Notes: generated by a model not told the origin, from the sequence alone. A stretch of DNA of 64,000 bases from Diadophis punctatus similis (GCA_023053685.1 JALIGW010000021.1:14327592-14391591), one strand, 5' to 3'. Positions 41,956 to 52,722 are shown, counted from the stretch's first letter. Made by a program: numbers and translations.

Positions 41956-42290
41956 TTCTTGGTGATCCTCAAATCTCGCCAGAAAACCTTGAGGGGCCTG
42001 TCCAGGCAGTCACTAAGATTCAACAGTGGCTCAAAGGGACAAACATTTATTTATTTGTACAGTTTTGACTATTAGCCTACCCTCTGCTTGTATCCCAAAG
42101 TCTTAGGATCAGCAATGACATCCAACTTTGGGCATGCATTTGAGGCATATATACTCTGTAAAAAACAATCCAGCGGCCCCACCGATCTTTCCTTGCTTGT
42201 GGGAGACGATTTTGTGCCTCAGTGGTCAAGAATAAGGTGACTTCTTTCCTGCTTAGCCATCTGTCAAGGCAGCATGAATGGGCATAATTA
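41956..42290. other. SINE scrap and unassigned DNA
   Basis: 41956-42040 (TTGAGGGGCCTGTCCAGGCA, GTCACTAAGATTCAACAGTG) resembles the 3' part of the SINE at 61890-62115. The rest is unrecognised. Confidence 0.4.
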
Positions 42291-42294
42291 AGTT

Positions 42295-42370
42295 GGAGAG
42301 AGAGAGAGAGGGAGGGAAGGAGGGAAGGAGGGAGGGAGGGAGAGAGAGAGAGAGAGAGAGGGAGAGAAAA
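42295..42370. repeat. (GA)n and (GGGA)n microsatellite
   Basis: GAGAGA blocks flank GGGAAGGAGGGAAGG sequence; purine-only on the plus strand. Confidence 0.95.
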
Positions 42371-42811
42371 AAGAGAAAGATTAAAAATATTATATTAAAT
42401 TAATATATTAATTTAAATAAATATATATTAAAAACTCAAACAATTGATCAACCAGGATTGGCTGACAAATTCTTTTTGTTAGTAAGACTTTCTGGAATTT
42501 CTTTTAGGCACTACAGTACAGTAGAACAGAAGAATAATCTGGTTTATTTTAAGCCCATTCTGTGGTGCCATCTAGTGTTCTATCTAATAGCCTGAACAGT
42601 TACCGTTTACTAAACAGATTCACAAAATTGTTTTGGAACTCTATTTTAATGTGAATTTTCTTGGTATCTCTGTATCAAATTTGATGTGGGGAGATATTTA
42701 AAACTACAATCCAGCTAAATCTAAACAAAAAGTCCTAATTGTTATTTTGAGGGATCGATCGATTGATTTTGTGCCATCAAATCATTTTCCACTCCTGATA
42801 ATCACATAGAT
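42371..42811. other. Unassigned AT-rich DNA
   Basis: No repeat or exon recognised. Confidence 0.35.
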
Positions 42812-42923
42812 CAGAGGTCTTCAAACTTGGCAACTTTAAGACTTGTGGACTTCAACAGCTGGCTGGAGAGTTCTGGGAGCTGAAGTCCACAAGTCTTAAA
42901 GTTGCCAAGTTTGGGGACCCTTG
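42812..42923. mobile_element. 112-bp fold-back hAT MITE, exact 8-bp TSD
   Basis: Almost the whole element is an inverted repeat: CAACTTTAAGACTTGTGGAC on the left is mirrored by GTCCACAAGTCTTAAAGTTG on the right. ACATAGAT flanks both ends (42804-42811 and 42924-42931). A second copy is at 52019. Confidence 0.95.
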
Positions 42924-42994
42924 ACATAGATTTTCTGCAGGACGATCTATCTTTAGTGATGGTCCTTCTTCTTGAAAGTTCCTCAATGGAGATG

Positions 42995-43290
42995 TGTACT
43001 CTTTTTTCACACTTAATGACCATTCCGACATCCTGATCCAAATTCAGATGCTTGGCAACTGACTCGTATTTATGATGGGGTCACGTGATCCCCTTTTGCG
43101 ACCTTCTGGTGAGCAATGTCACCGGGCAAGCCGGATTCGCTTAACAACCACGTGGCTGACTTAACGACTGCAGTGATTCCCTTAACAACTGTGCTCATAA
43201 AATGGGGCAAAACTCACTTAATAAATGTCTCACTTAACAACAGAAATTTTGGGCTCAATTGTGGCCATAAGTTGAGGACTACCTACAGTA
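42995..43290 (+). mobile_element. TA-target MITE copy
   Basis: TTTTTTCACACTTAATGACC, GGTCACGTGATCCCCTTTTG, TTAACGACTGCAGTGATTCC and AAGTTGAGGACTACCTACAG. Confidence 0.82.
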
Positions 43291-43767
43291 ATATATAATT
43301 TATGGACAACTTTTACTCTGAATTCACACTTTTGAAAGCGTGATAAATAACTCCTGTTTTTATTCTCTTTCCTTGAGAATTGGGACAAAGCCCCATTCAT
43401 CCGTAGACTAAATTCACAAGCTATTATCAAGAGAGACGTTTCTCCAACTGACAGATTGATTCTTAGGGATTTATTTCTAGTGGTTTTTTTTAAAAGAGGC
43501 AAAACAACTCTTTTCTGACCACACCATCATTTTGTCTCACGGGTGCGATTATGCTTAAGTTGTGCAGAGATTTTATTCCTTTTCAAAGTTCCACAAAATT
43601 CAGGCGTCTTTAGCGAAGTAAGACACCAACTCTGGAAAAACAATGGTAGAACATTTAAAGCGGGATGGAGAGAGGTGTTTTTGTCTTTATTTTCTAAGCA
43701 CTATGGCATGATTTAGTGGTGTTTTAAAAGAAATTGGTGTGCGTGTGTGTGTATGTGTGTGTGTGTA
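43291..43767. other. Unassigned DNA ending in (TG)n
   Basis: The (TG)n at 43738-43766 is the target of the following hAT MITE. Nothing else recognised. Confidence 0.4.
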
Positions 43768-43768
43768 T

Positions 43769-44322
43769 CAGTGGTGGGTTCCTACCAGTGTGGTCCACTC
43801 TATAGCACCGGTAGCGGCCCACTGGTGACGTCACAGTACCGGTGCGGTCGGTTGCCGGTGCCTGGGCGCTGCCATTTTTAATTTTTTTTTTTATATTTCT
43901 AAAAAAAATCTCTTCTGCGCATGCCCAGAAGCCGAGTTTCCGGCACTGTGCATGCGCTGCCTTCCTACCCCACAGTGAGTCCAAGCAGGGGAGGATGGCT
44001 GAGGGAGCGTGTGAGACGCTGAAAGAACGGGCGGCAGGACCTATCTCATTTCCCCTCCCTTCAGCAGTCCGAGAAGCCACGAACGCGCGGTGATGATCCC
44101 AGGCATTTTCACACGTTCGAGGCTTCTTGAGCTGCTGAGGGGAGGGGGAATGGGCGGCAGGACCTATCTCAGTTCCCCTCCCTTCAGCAGTCCGAGAAGC
44201 CACGCCCAGCCAGTCACATGGCCAGCAAGCCACGCCCACACAGTCACATGGCTGACAAGCCACACCCACAAAATAAGCCATGCCCACAGAGTGGTAGTAA
44301 AAAAATTAGGAACCCGCCCCTG
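43769..44322. mobile_element. hAT MITE, 554-bp long form, exact 8-bp TSD
   Basis: CAGTGGTGGGTTCC start, GGAACCCGCCCCTG end; GTGTGTAT flanks both sides (43761-43768 and 44323-44330). The inner block TTCCCCTCCCTTCAGCAGTCCGAGAAGC (seen as two adjacent parts) occurs twice, at about 44047 and 44172, a tandem duplication of about 125 bp. Confidence 0.94.
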
Positions 44323-44330
44323 GTGTGTAT

Positions 44331-44750
44331 GTGTTCACATGTGTGCAATCCTCATTTTAGCAGTTCTGGTTACTTTAAGAAAAGCAGGACTGAATTGTTC
44401 CAAGGTGAGACTTGATGGGAAAATTCTAGGGCCAAGTTAAAGTTTCCATTTAACTCAATTCCCTTAGCTGATAATTTTTTCCACCATTAATAAATACCAT
44501 TTTCAAAGTAGAGTTTTAGTCCAAGAACAGGGCATTAGTTTTCTCTTAGAACCCAGAACAGAGAATCACAGGGTTGGAAGGGACCCTGGAGGTCTACTAG
44601 TCCAACCCCTTGCTCAAGCAGGAGTCCCTAGACTATTCTGGACTCACGGAACATAAATTAACTCATCAGAAATGTTAGGCTCAATTGTGGTCGGAAGTCG
44701 ATGACTAGCTTTATATCTTAAGTCACAGGGAGAATACTCAGTGGTATTCG
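44331..44750. other. Unassigned DNA with CR1 and MITE scraps
   Basis: A minus CR1 terminus (44567-44645: CAGGGTTGGAAGGGACCC) and a TA-MITE scrap (44660-44712: GGCTCAATTGTGGTCGGAAG) follow about 230 bp of unrecognised DNA. Confidence 0.6.
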
Positions 44751-44751
44751 C

Positions 44752-44755
44752 ACAT

Positions 44756-44846
<91 letters not shown>

Positions 44847-44900
44847 TTTTGGTTTTCTTATATGCCGCCCAACTCCCGAGGGACTCAGGGCGGCAATTTA
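44752..44900. repeat. (TTTA)n of about 95 bp with LINE/SINE tail
   Basis: About 24 TTTA units, then TATGCCGCCCAACTCCCGAG and GACTCAGGGCGGCAATTTA; the mirror image of 34300-34556. Confidence 0.93.
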
Positions 44901-44927
44901 GTGTTGTTTCTATTAAATAGATTCACT

Positions 44928-45260
44928 CAGGGGTGGGTTCTAACTTACCTCGCTGCCGGTTCGTTTCCTCCCATGCCGCATGACCACTGCATTGCGCAGT
45001 GCCGAAAAAATAAAAACACCCCCCCCAAAAGCCAAAAACAAGATGGCGACACATGCGCAGTGCCGGGAATTCGGCTTCTGTGCATGCTCAGGGAAAAAAA
45101 AATGGGACAAAAAATCACCCCCAAAAAAATTCCCCAAAAAAGATGGCGGCGTCCACGGACCGGCACCGACTGAACCGTTTCCGTGATGTCATCGTGATGT
45201 CACAAGCGGGTTGCTACCGGTTCGGGAAAACCTGTCCGAACCGGGAGGAATCCACCTCTG
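44928..45260. mobile_element. hAT MITE, exact 8-bp TSD
   Basis: CAGGGGTGGGTTC...GGAATCCACCTCTG; GATTCACT flanks both sides (44920-44927 and 45261-45268). The interior is close to 20770-21129, with GCGCAGTGCCGGGAATTCGG and AAGATGGCGGCGTCCAC. Confidence 0.95.
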
Positions 45261-45268
45261 GATTCACT

Positions 45269-45670
45269 CTGAAAAGACAATTGTTCTTTTCTTTCCAATA
45301 GAAAATTAGCCTTAATTCTACTCTGAGCCGTGAGTTGACTAAACAGCAGGATCACCACTGTGTAATTAGGTTACATTAAATGTGCTAAACTCAACACAAA
45401 CCTATTTTGAGGGTCGGTGTGAGGAAAAGCTTTAATTATGGATCTCAAAGCTGCTAGGTAGGCTGGTGCGAGCACAGGAGTCTCTCCATGAGACGAAGAA
45501 CACAGAGATTGCAAAAAACTTTGAAGGTCATTTATTTACTGCAAAATCTTTATTTTATTTAGGGAGCCTCCCGGTAGGAGATTAGATATTGTTCCAAGAA
45601 TTTGGGGTTGCTTGATGGCGAGGTGGGCAGAATATAAGTTAAATTAATGAATAAATAAAACCCAAAAAAA
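45269..45670. other. Unassigned DNA
   Basis: No gene or repeat family recognised. Confidence 0.35.
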
Positions 45671-45674
45671 AGAA

Positions 45675-46108
45675 TTATATTATGAAATAGAATAGAGTAG
45701 AGTAGAGTAGAGTAGAGTAGAGTGGAATAGAATAGAAAATAGAATAGAATAGAATAGAAATATAGAATAGAAATAAAAATATAGAATAGAATAGAACAGA
45801 AATAGAAATAGAAATATAGAATAGAATAAAAATAAAATATAAAATAGAGCAGAACAGAATAGAATAGTATAGAGTAGAATAGAATAGAATAGAATAGAAC
45901 AGAAATTAATATAGAATAGAATAAAAATAGGAATATAGTAGAAATATAGAATAGAAATAAAAATATAGAATATAATAGAATACAAGACAAGAGAATGGAA
46001 TAGAATAGAATAGAATTAGAGTAGAGTAGAGTAGAGTAGAATATAGAAAATGAATAGAAAATAGAATAGAATAGAATAGAATAGAATAGAATAGAATAAC
46101 TTTATTGG
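45675..46108. repeat. Degenerate (AATAG)n tract of about 430 bp
   Basis: AATAG units interleaved with AGTAG, AAATATAGAATAG and AGAACAG variants. The right end runs without break into a LINE 3' end (46100-46140). Translated frames rich in Y, S, I, L and F are artefacts. Confidence 0.97.
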
Positions 46109-46380
46109 CCAATTGTGATTGGACACACAAGGAATTTGTCTCCGTTGCAGAAGCTCTCAGTGTAGATGCGAAACAATAATAATCATAATATCAAAATCAC
46201 CATCATCATCATCATGATACCAATAAAAGAAGGTAGTGGAACAGATGAGAAGGATAATAGTACTACAGCCATACTCCATGGGTAAATATACTTAGCCATA
46301 AGAATTCAGCAGAGTGATGGCACAGGGAAAACAACTGTCTCTATGTGAATTATCTGTTTTGGGAAAGGCAATTCTATGTT
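46100..46380 (-). mobile_element. LINE 3' end, L2/Rex1-like
   Basis: ACTTTATTGGCCAATTGTGA and TTGGACACACAAGGAATTTG-type sequence is the reverse complement of the terminus of the element at 57760-58745 (GTCACACTTGGCCAATAAAG). Further 5' the match fades. Confidence 0.7.
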
Positions 46381-46639
46381 CTCTACTGCTCAAAAGAGCA
46401 GGGTTAAACCAGCCTCTTTCCATAAGTATAAAATAAAAAGCTACATCTTGGCTGCCTTATTTGGGCTGAATCGTATTTTTCTGTAGGATTCTGCTGCCCC
46501 CTATTGGCCATCTCAGGTCAGCTACTTGAACAACTGGCAGCAATGTCATCTCTACCAAACTTTAAGCTTTTGTCTGTGCAATCGACAGCTGCTATTTAGA
46601 GCCAGTTGAATCGCAACCCCACCTTTCTTAAACTACATA
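46381..46639. other. Unassigned DNA
   Basis: Nothing recognised with confidence; it may be more of the preceding LINE. Confidence 0.3.
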
Positions 46640-47022
46640 TACAGAGAGACCTTGACTTACGGCCACAACTGAGCGCAAAATTTCTGTTGCTAAGCAAGGT
46701 TTGGTGCGTTTTGCCTCATTTTACGACCTTCCTTGCCACCGTTGTTAAGCGAATCACTGCAGTCACTTAAATCAGTCACACGATTGTTAAGTGAATCCGG
46801 CTTCCCCGTTGACTTTGGTCGTCAGAAAGTCGCAAATGGGGATCACATGACCATGGGACACTACAACCGTCATAAGTACATGCCAGTTGCCAAGCCCCTG
46901 AATTTTGATCACGTGACCATGGGGATGCGGCAATGGTCGTAAGTGTGAAAAACGATCATGTCACTTTTTCAGTGCCCTTGTAACTTTTAACAGTCGCTAA
47001 ACAAACTGTTGTAAGTCAAGAA
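46640..47022 (+). mobile_element. TA-target MITE copy (reverse sense of 38573)
   Basis: CAGAGAGACCTTGACTTACG start; GTTGTTAAGCGAATCACTGC, ACAACCGTCATAAGTACATG and GTAAGTGTGAAAAACGATC inside; ends TGTTGTAAGTCAAGAACTA. Confidence 0.87.
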
Positions 47023-47294
47023 CTAAACATTGTTTTTAAGAGCTTGCATTTCAAATTTGCTCACCAGGTGGCGCTATGGGGCTAGATATGGCAGCTGTAA
47101 TTCTTATTTTGTTAAGCGCTGCTTAGCTAGGTCTCAGAGCCACCTAGGAACTTAAGGCTGAACAATCTCAGTTTGTTTGTCACATTTTGTTTAATCAGGA
47201 AAAGCAACGCATCTTTCTGCACCGGTCTTATGGAAAGGATGAACCAGACCCTGAAAGCTATGCTGAAGAAACATGCAGGCCAAGACCCAAAAAC

Positions 47295-47700
47295 ATTGTC
47301 CCAAAGGTGCTTTTTTCAGGAGGCAACTGGACTTCCTTGTTTTTTCTTTGAAGACGTTTTGCTTCTCATCCAAGAAGCTTTGTCAGCTTCTCTGAAGAGC
47401 TGGATGAGAAGCGAAACGTCTTCAAAGAAAAACCAAGAAAGTCCAGTTGCCTCTTGAAAAAAGCACCTTTGGGACAACCATGACCTGGATGAGTGAGAAC
47501 CTCCGTAGACATTCCTTTGAAAATGTTTTGCTTCTCATCCAAGTAGCTTTTTCTGTTCTGAAGAAGAAGAACTGAAGAAGCTTCTTGGATGAGAAGCGAA
47601 ATGTCTTCAAAGAAAAAAACCAGAAAGTCCAGTTGCCTCTTGAAAAAAAGCACCTTTGGGACAGCCATGACCTGGAGGACGGAGAATCTCCAGAGACATT
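47295..47700. mobile_element. Penelope-like repeat, two inverted pairs in series
   Basis: Minus arm (47298-47385), plus arm (47397-47505), a short minus piece (47512-47560) and a plus arm (47570-47695) alternate. The last plus arm carries CTGAAGA (47572-47578), a perfect 6-bp GCTTCT/AGAAGC stem and GAAATGTC. The arms end GACCTGGATGAG and GACCTGGAGGACGGAGAATC. Confidence 0.68.
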
Positions 47701-48130
47701 GGGGTACATGGAAGTTCCCAGATATCTATAGGATTTTAGCCCTTTTGAGTTGCTGTATGAGGGACAGCCTTGTGAGAATCTGGTGGCTTTTAACTACAGG
47801 TGGGCTCACGACTAGTTAATTTCTCACAGCCTCATTTTTGAACCAGGTAACAAGACTTAAGTCTGATGTGCCACAGAGCCAATTGCTACAAATGGGCCTA
47901 GAACAGAGAACAGAGAATCATAGGTCTGGAAGGGGCAGAATTCCAGTATTTGAGAGGGTGCCATAAAGAAGAAGGGGTCAAGCTATTCTCCAAAGCACCA
48001 GAAGGCAAAACAAGAAGCAACGGATGGAAACTGATCAAGGAGAGAAGCAACTTAGAACTAAGGAGAAATTTCCTGACAGTGAGGACAATCAATCAGTGGA
48101 ATGACTTGTCACCAGATGTTGTGGGTACAA
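47701..48130 (+). mobile_element. CR1 3' fragment (from 47945) after unassigned DNA
   Basis: 47945-48130 is plus-strand CR1: CAGTATTTGAGAGGGTGCCA, AAGCAACGGATGGAAACTGA, TCCTGACAGTGAGGACAATC. 47701-47944 is not recognised apart from a CR1-like AGAGAATCATAGGTCTGGAA near 47910. Confidence 0.8.
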
Positions 48131-48344
48131 GCTAAGATTGTAAACTGCTGATTACTGTCTTTCCCCGCCTTCTCATTCTGGCTTGTAATTTTTGTAAATT
48201 TGCATTGTACTCTCTTTCCCTTGTGGCATCTTTGATCCCAAAGCTTATCTTTATTATCATTCTTTTTCACTGTTATTTTTAAACTTTGATGACAAGCAAT
48301 TCTGACGTGAGTGAATTAACTAAACCATTTTACATCCATCCATC
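48131..48344. other. Unassigned DNA before the ATCT array
   Basis: Nothing recognised. Confidence 0.3.
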
Positions 48345-48762
<418 letters not shown>

Positions 48763-49099
48763 CCAAATACCACTAACGCATCATCATGAAATCTCAAGAA
48801 CCGTAAAGCCTACAAACTTGAAAATTGGCACATATGTTCCTCTTGGCTTCTAGGTGCTCGCTAAGAAAGGATTTTTCTAAATGACCATCAGATCATTAGT
48901 TATTTCTTATATTATTATTAACATGCTCTGATGCTAAGGAGTTAGATGTTCTACTCCCCCTCCCCACTTGAAAATAACTCTGTTCCAACTGCCAGTGGGC
49001 ATGGCCAGCGCGTGACTCATTTGGCCTGGGGGCTGGGAGTTTAGACATTCTACTCCATGCTAAGGAGTTCAGTTTCGTAGCGAAGCACGGGTATCCAGC

Positions 49100-49107
<8 letters not shown>
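48763..49107 (+). mobile_element. Possible Helitron-like 3' end
   Basis: A GC-poor body (AAAGCCTACAAACTTGAAAA, TTCCTCTTGGCTTCTAGGTG) ends TAGCGAAGCACGGGTATCCAGCTACTAG followed by T (quoted here in two overlapping halves: TAGCGAAGCACGGG and GGGTATCCAGCTACTAG). CTAG followed by T with a nearby short hairpin fits Helitron 3' ends. The 5' end cannot be seen because of the ATCT array. Confidence 0.4.

Positions 49108-49176
<69 letters not shown>
49106..49176. repeat. (TG)n microsatellite
   Basis: About 34 TG units, then TATGTATATATG. Confidence 0.98.
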
Positions 49177-49179
49177 ATA

Positions 49180-49694
49180 TATGTATTCCTCGATGCACTA
49201 CTTAGTTACAAAGTGCTTGATCTGCATTTTAGTGACTTTTCATAGCTGTGCACCACAGTTTCAGTTTCCTATGAAATTAAATCGCATGTAAGCCAGGGAA
49301 ATGCAGTTGTTGAACAGCTGGAGTGGGATGTAGCCTGCTACTGTAGATCTTTCTCTTGAATGGCCCAGCTTCCTGAACTGAAAGCCCGAAATATTTTTCT
49401 AAGCTGGTCTTTCTCTCACCAGGAGCTAATAGTGTTGAGCCAGCTAATCACAGCTGAGACAAAGATGTATGGTGTTCAGAAGTTAAATATGAAACTAATG
49501 GATAAGAAATCCTTCAACCGCTGGTTCACATTTGGAATCAATTTCCTTAAACTTCAGTGCGCAACAGATGGAAGCTTGTTCAACAGTTTGGTTGCACTTT
49601 CCGTGCCAAACACCTGTTGAAGTCTTCTAGGGATCTAGAGGTCAGGGGTCACCTTGTCATGAAATTAATCTGAATCAACTTTCATTTATGTAGG
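49180..49694. other. Unassigned DNA with an 86-codon frame
   Basis: Plus frame 49360-49620 (starts MAQLPELKARN, ends LVALSVPNTC) is not low complexity, but matches nothing I know and has no splice or promoter evidence. I leave it uncalled. Confidence 0.35.
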
Positions 49695-49703
49695 GAAGGA
49701 AAG

Positions 49704-49740
<37 letters not shown>

Positions 49741-49816
49741 AGGGAGGGAGGGAGGGAGGGAGGAAGGAAGGAAGGAAGGAAGGAAGGAAGGAAGGAAGGA
49801 AGGAAGGAAGGAAGGA
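49695..49816. repeat. (GGCA)n, (GGGA)n, (GGAA)n in series
   Basis: Three tetranucleotides in one phase: about 10 GCAG, 6 GGAG and 14 GGAA units. Confidence 0.97.
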
Positions 49817-49904
49817 CATTTCTTTCCACATTGGTAGAGATAAAAGTGTTGTTATATTCTTCAGCAAATGTGCTACATGGAAGAATTTAAAACCCCAATA
49901 AGCT

Positions 49905-50300
49905 GAAGTTTTGTTGTTCTTGTTCAGTCACTCAGTTGTGTCTGATTCTTTCTGACCCCATGTCCTCCACTGTCTCCTGGACTTTGCCCAAATTCCTGCT
50001 TGTTGCGTTGATGACCCCATCTAACCATCTCCTCCTCTGCTCTCCCCTTCTCCTTTGGCCTTCCACCTTTCCCAACCTCAGGCTCTTCTCTTCTGGTGGC
50101 AAGCTGTTCTGCTGGCTAATAGTCCTCACTGTTAGGAAGTTTCTCCTTAATTCCAGGTAGCTTCTCTCCTTGGTTAGTTTCCAACCATTGTTTCTTGTCC
50201 TGCCCTCTGGTGCTTTGGAGAATAATTTGACCCCCTCTTTTTTGTGGCAGCCCCTCAAGAACTGGAATACTGCTATCATGTCACCTGTAATTCTTCTTTA
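49905..50300 (-). mobile_element. BovB-like 3' end fused to CR1 fragment
   Basis: 49905-50092 (minus) encodes EKSLRLGKVEGQRRRGEQRR and RWLDGV, then MGSERIRHN, with a GTTGTTCTTGTT tail: an RTE/BovB-type C-terminus. At 50093 it joins CR1 (TTCTGGTGGCAAGCTGTTC through TGGAATACTGCTATCATGTC) in the same orientation, so one frame (50279-49932) runs through both as a CR1-BovB chimera. Confidence 0.85.
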
Positions 50301-51175
50301 ATACACTGGTTAGATTTGCCATAGTTTTCCTCCCAAAACTTAAGTTAGATGCCTAACTTAAGATGCCTAACTTATTGCACAAACTAACAGACTAACTAGC
50401 CTGTTATTGCACAAGAAGTAGTAAGGAGGACCTGCTATTTTCTTTGACCTTGAATGCAAGGTATAAGCTAACACCGTTTGCTAGCAAATGCATCCCTCCT
50501 GTAAAGTTGGTTCCAGTCTGACTCTGAATTGCAGATCTCACGGGTTGAAGCACACGGGGAAAGTATCGGAAGCTTTATCTCTGTACTTTGCTTGTTACGA
50601 CTTCTTGAAAATTTCTGGAGCACAGAAAAACTGTCCCACTCTTTGGTGTGATTTTGATGGGCCCCAAGAAATCTTTAGCTGGTCCAGTTTGTGCATTTGA
50701 GACTCCTCCTCCTCTCTCCCCAGACGAAGCAGCATGGTTAGGATGGGTTTTTAAAGGGCAGAACTGCTTCTTGACAAAAGTTGGAATTGAACAGAGTCGA
50801 GTCTTCCAAAGTAGGTCTCAAACTGAAGTCTGTAAGAAAAGAGGAGAAACAATAAAACCAGCGATTCTTTCCTTCGTGATCTCTTCCATATGTTTGTTGT
50901 CCTTATAGCTCACATGGATTTTGAATGCTTTTTAAAAAAAAAGTTCCATCATTACTGCTGATGTTGAACCAACAAATTTCTTATCTTGGCAATGCTAGGT
51001 TTCAAATTCTTCCTCGGCTATAAAATCATTTGGACACTCCTAGGACAAGCACTAGAGCTAGGCTGTAGCAGCCCTGGAAAAGGATGGAAGTGTGATGCGA
51101 GGAAGCCCATCTGGTGCTTTGGTCTTCTTGAGTGAGGTCATGTTTGAGCTGATCTAGATGATTGCTATAAAAGAA
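50301..51175. other. Unassigned DNA
   Basis: 875 bp with no recognised repeat or exon. Frames of 70-86 codons on the plus strand (50488-50908) have no known domain. It may be partly regulatory. Confidence 0.4.
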
Positions 51176-51815
51176 CACAGAATAGAGAATAACAAAGTTG
51201 GAAGGGACCTTGGAGGTCAAGCAGGGGGTTGGACTAGAAGACCTCCAAGGTCCCTTCCAACTCTGTTATCCTATTCTATTCTATTCTATTCTATTCTGTT
51301 CTGTTCTGTTCTGTTCTGTTCTGTTCTGTTCTATTCTATTCTATTCTATTCTATTCTATTCTATTCTATTCTACGCTACGCTACGCTACGCTACGCTACT
51401 CTACTCTACTCTACTCTACTCTACTCTACTCTACCCTACCCTACCCTACCCTACCCTACCCTACCCTACCCTACCCTACCCTACCCTACCCTACCCTACC
51501 CTACCCTACCCTACCCTACCCTACCCTACCCTACCCTACCCTACCCTACCCTACTCTACTCTATTCTATTCTATTCTATTCTATTCTATTCTATTCTATT
51601 CTATTCTATTCTATTCTATTCTATTCTATTCTATTCTATTCTATTCTTCTAGTCCAATCCCATGCTCAAGCAGGAGACTTTATGCCATCTTGGTCAAGTG
51701 GTTGTCCAGTCTATTTTTGAAAATCTCCAGTGATGGACCCACAACTTCTGGAGGCAAGCCATTCACTGATCAGTTGTTCTCATTCTCAGGAGATGTCACG
51801 AAAGAACGACCACCA
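51176..51815. mobile_element. CR1 end folded back, with pentamer insert
   Basis: A minus CR1 terminus (51186-51219: AATAACAAAGTTGGAAGGGA...GGAGGT) joins a plus-orientation terminus (51220-51267: CAAGCAGGGGGTTGGACTAG...AACTCTGTTATC). After the pentamer array the minus CR1 resumes at 51646 (CTTCTAGTCCAATCCCATGC) and continues to about 51795. Confidence 0.88.
51268..51645. repeat. Pentanucleotide array with ordered variants
   Basis: Blocks in order: CTATT, CTGTT, CTATT, CTACG, CTACT, CTACC (about 25 units), CTACT, CTATT. All share the same 5-bp phase without slips. Confidence 0.98.
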
Positions 51816-52018
51816 AACTTCATATGAAATGAAAAGGAAGCTGCATTTCCAGAAGGAAGGAAGGAAGAGATACATCTAGGAAACGCATTGAAACAGGGAC
51901 AATATACCATGAATATTGCTTGGCCTAAAGATATAAAGGCAAAATGTCTTTTTTTTTTGGTCGAATTCTGCAGCCAGCAGATGGCAGCCTTATCGTCCTA
52001 CAATATATTCATTTTAGA

Positions 52019-52158
52019 CAGGGGTCCCCAAACTGTGCAACTTTAAGACTTGTGGACTTCAACTCCCAGAATTCTCCAGCCAGCTATGCTATGCTGGCTG
52101 GAGAATTCTGGGAGTTGAAGTCCACAAGTCTTAAAGTTGCCAAGTTTGAAGACCTCTG
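52019..52158. mobile_element. 140-bp fold-back hAT MITE, exact 8-bp TSD
   Basis: CAGGGGTCCCCAAACT start, AAGTTTGAAGACCTCTG end, ATTTTAGA on both flanks (52011-52018 and 52159-52166). The centre GCCAGCTATGCTATGCTGGC completes the palindrome. Confidence 0.95.
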
Positions 52159-52244
52159 ATTTTAGAACTAATCTTCAGAAGATTGTCAAAGATGAACTTC
52201 ACATATTAGGGCCTGGTGTGTCTTTGTTAAGCAGCAACCAGTCC

Positions 52245-52722
52245 TGATGGGACAACTTTATAAACATTATAAAAAAGATGTTGAGACTTTGGAAAGAGTG
52301 CAGAGAAGAGCAACAAAGATGATTAGGGGGCTGGAGACGAAAACATACGAAGAACGGTTGCAGGAATTGAGTATGTCAAGTCTAATGAAAAGAAGGATTA
52401 GGGGTGACATGATAACCAGTGTTACAATACAAAGAAGAGGGAGTCAAGCTATTCCCCAAAGCACCTGAGGGCAGGACAAGAAGCAATGGATGGAAACTTA
52501 TCAGGGAGGGATCCAACCTAGAACTAAGGAGAAATTTCCTGACAGTGAGAACAATTAACTAGTGCAGCAGTTTCCCTCCAGAAGTTGTGGGTGCTCCATC
52601 ACTGGAGGTTTTTAAGAAGAGACTGGACAGCCAGTTGTCTGAAATAGAGTAGAGTCTTGTGCTTGAGAAGGGGGTTGGACTAGAAGACCTCCAAGGTCCC
52701 TTCCAAATCTATTATTCTGTAA
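52245..52722 (+). mobile_element. CR1 LINE 3' fragment
   Basis: [20 protein letters not shown] at the start, [19 protein letters not shown], then a deletion and frameshift near 52415, and a complete 3' terminus (GGGGTTGGACTAGAAGACCT...TTATTCTGTAAATTC). Confidence 0.93.

Noticed and set aside
49360..49620. 86-codon frame as a small gene
   Set aside because: Not repeat-like, but no similarity, splice sites or promoter could be recognised; left as unassigned.
51420..51555. Telomere repeat
   Set aside because: The unit is the pentamer CTACC, not the hexamer CCCTAA, and grades into CTACT and CTATT.
51158..51827. Frames of 164 and 209 codons with YPTLPYPTLP-type repeats
   Set aside because: Translation of the pentamer array; a five-base unit stays open in all frames of one strand because it has no stop there.
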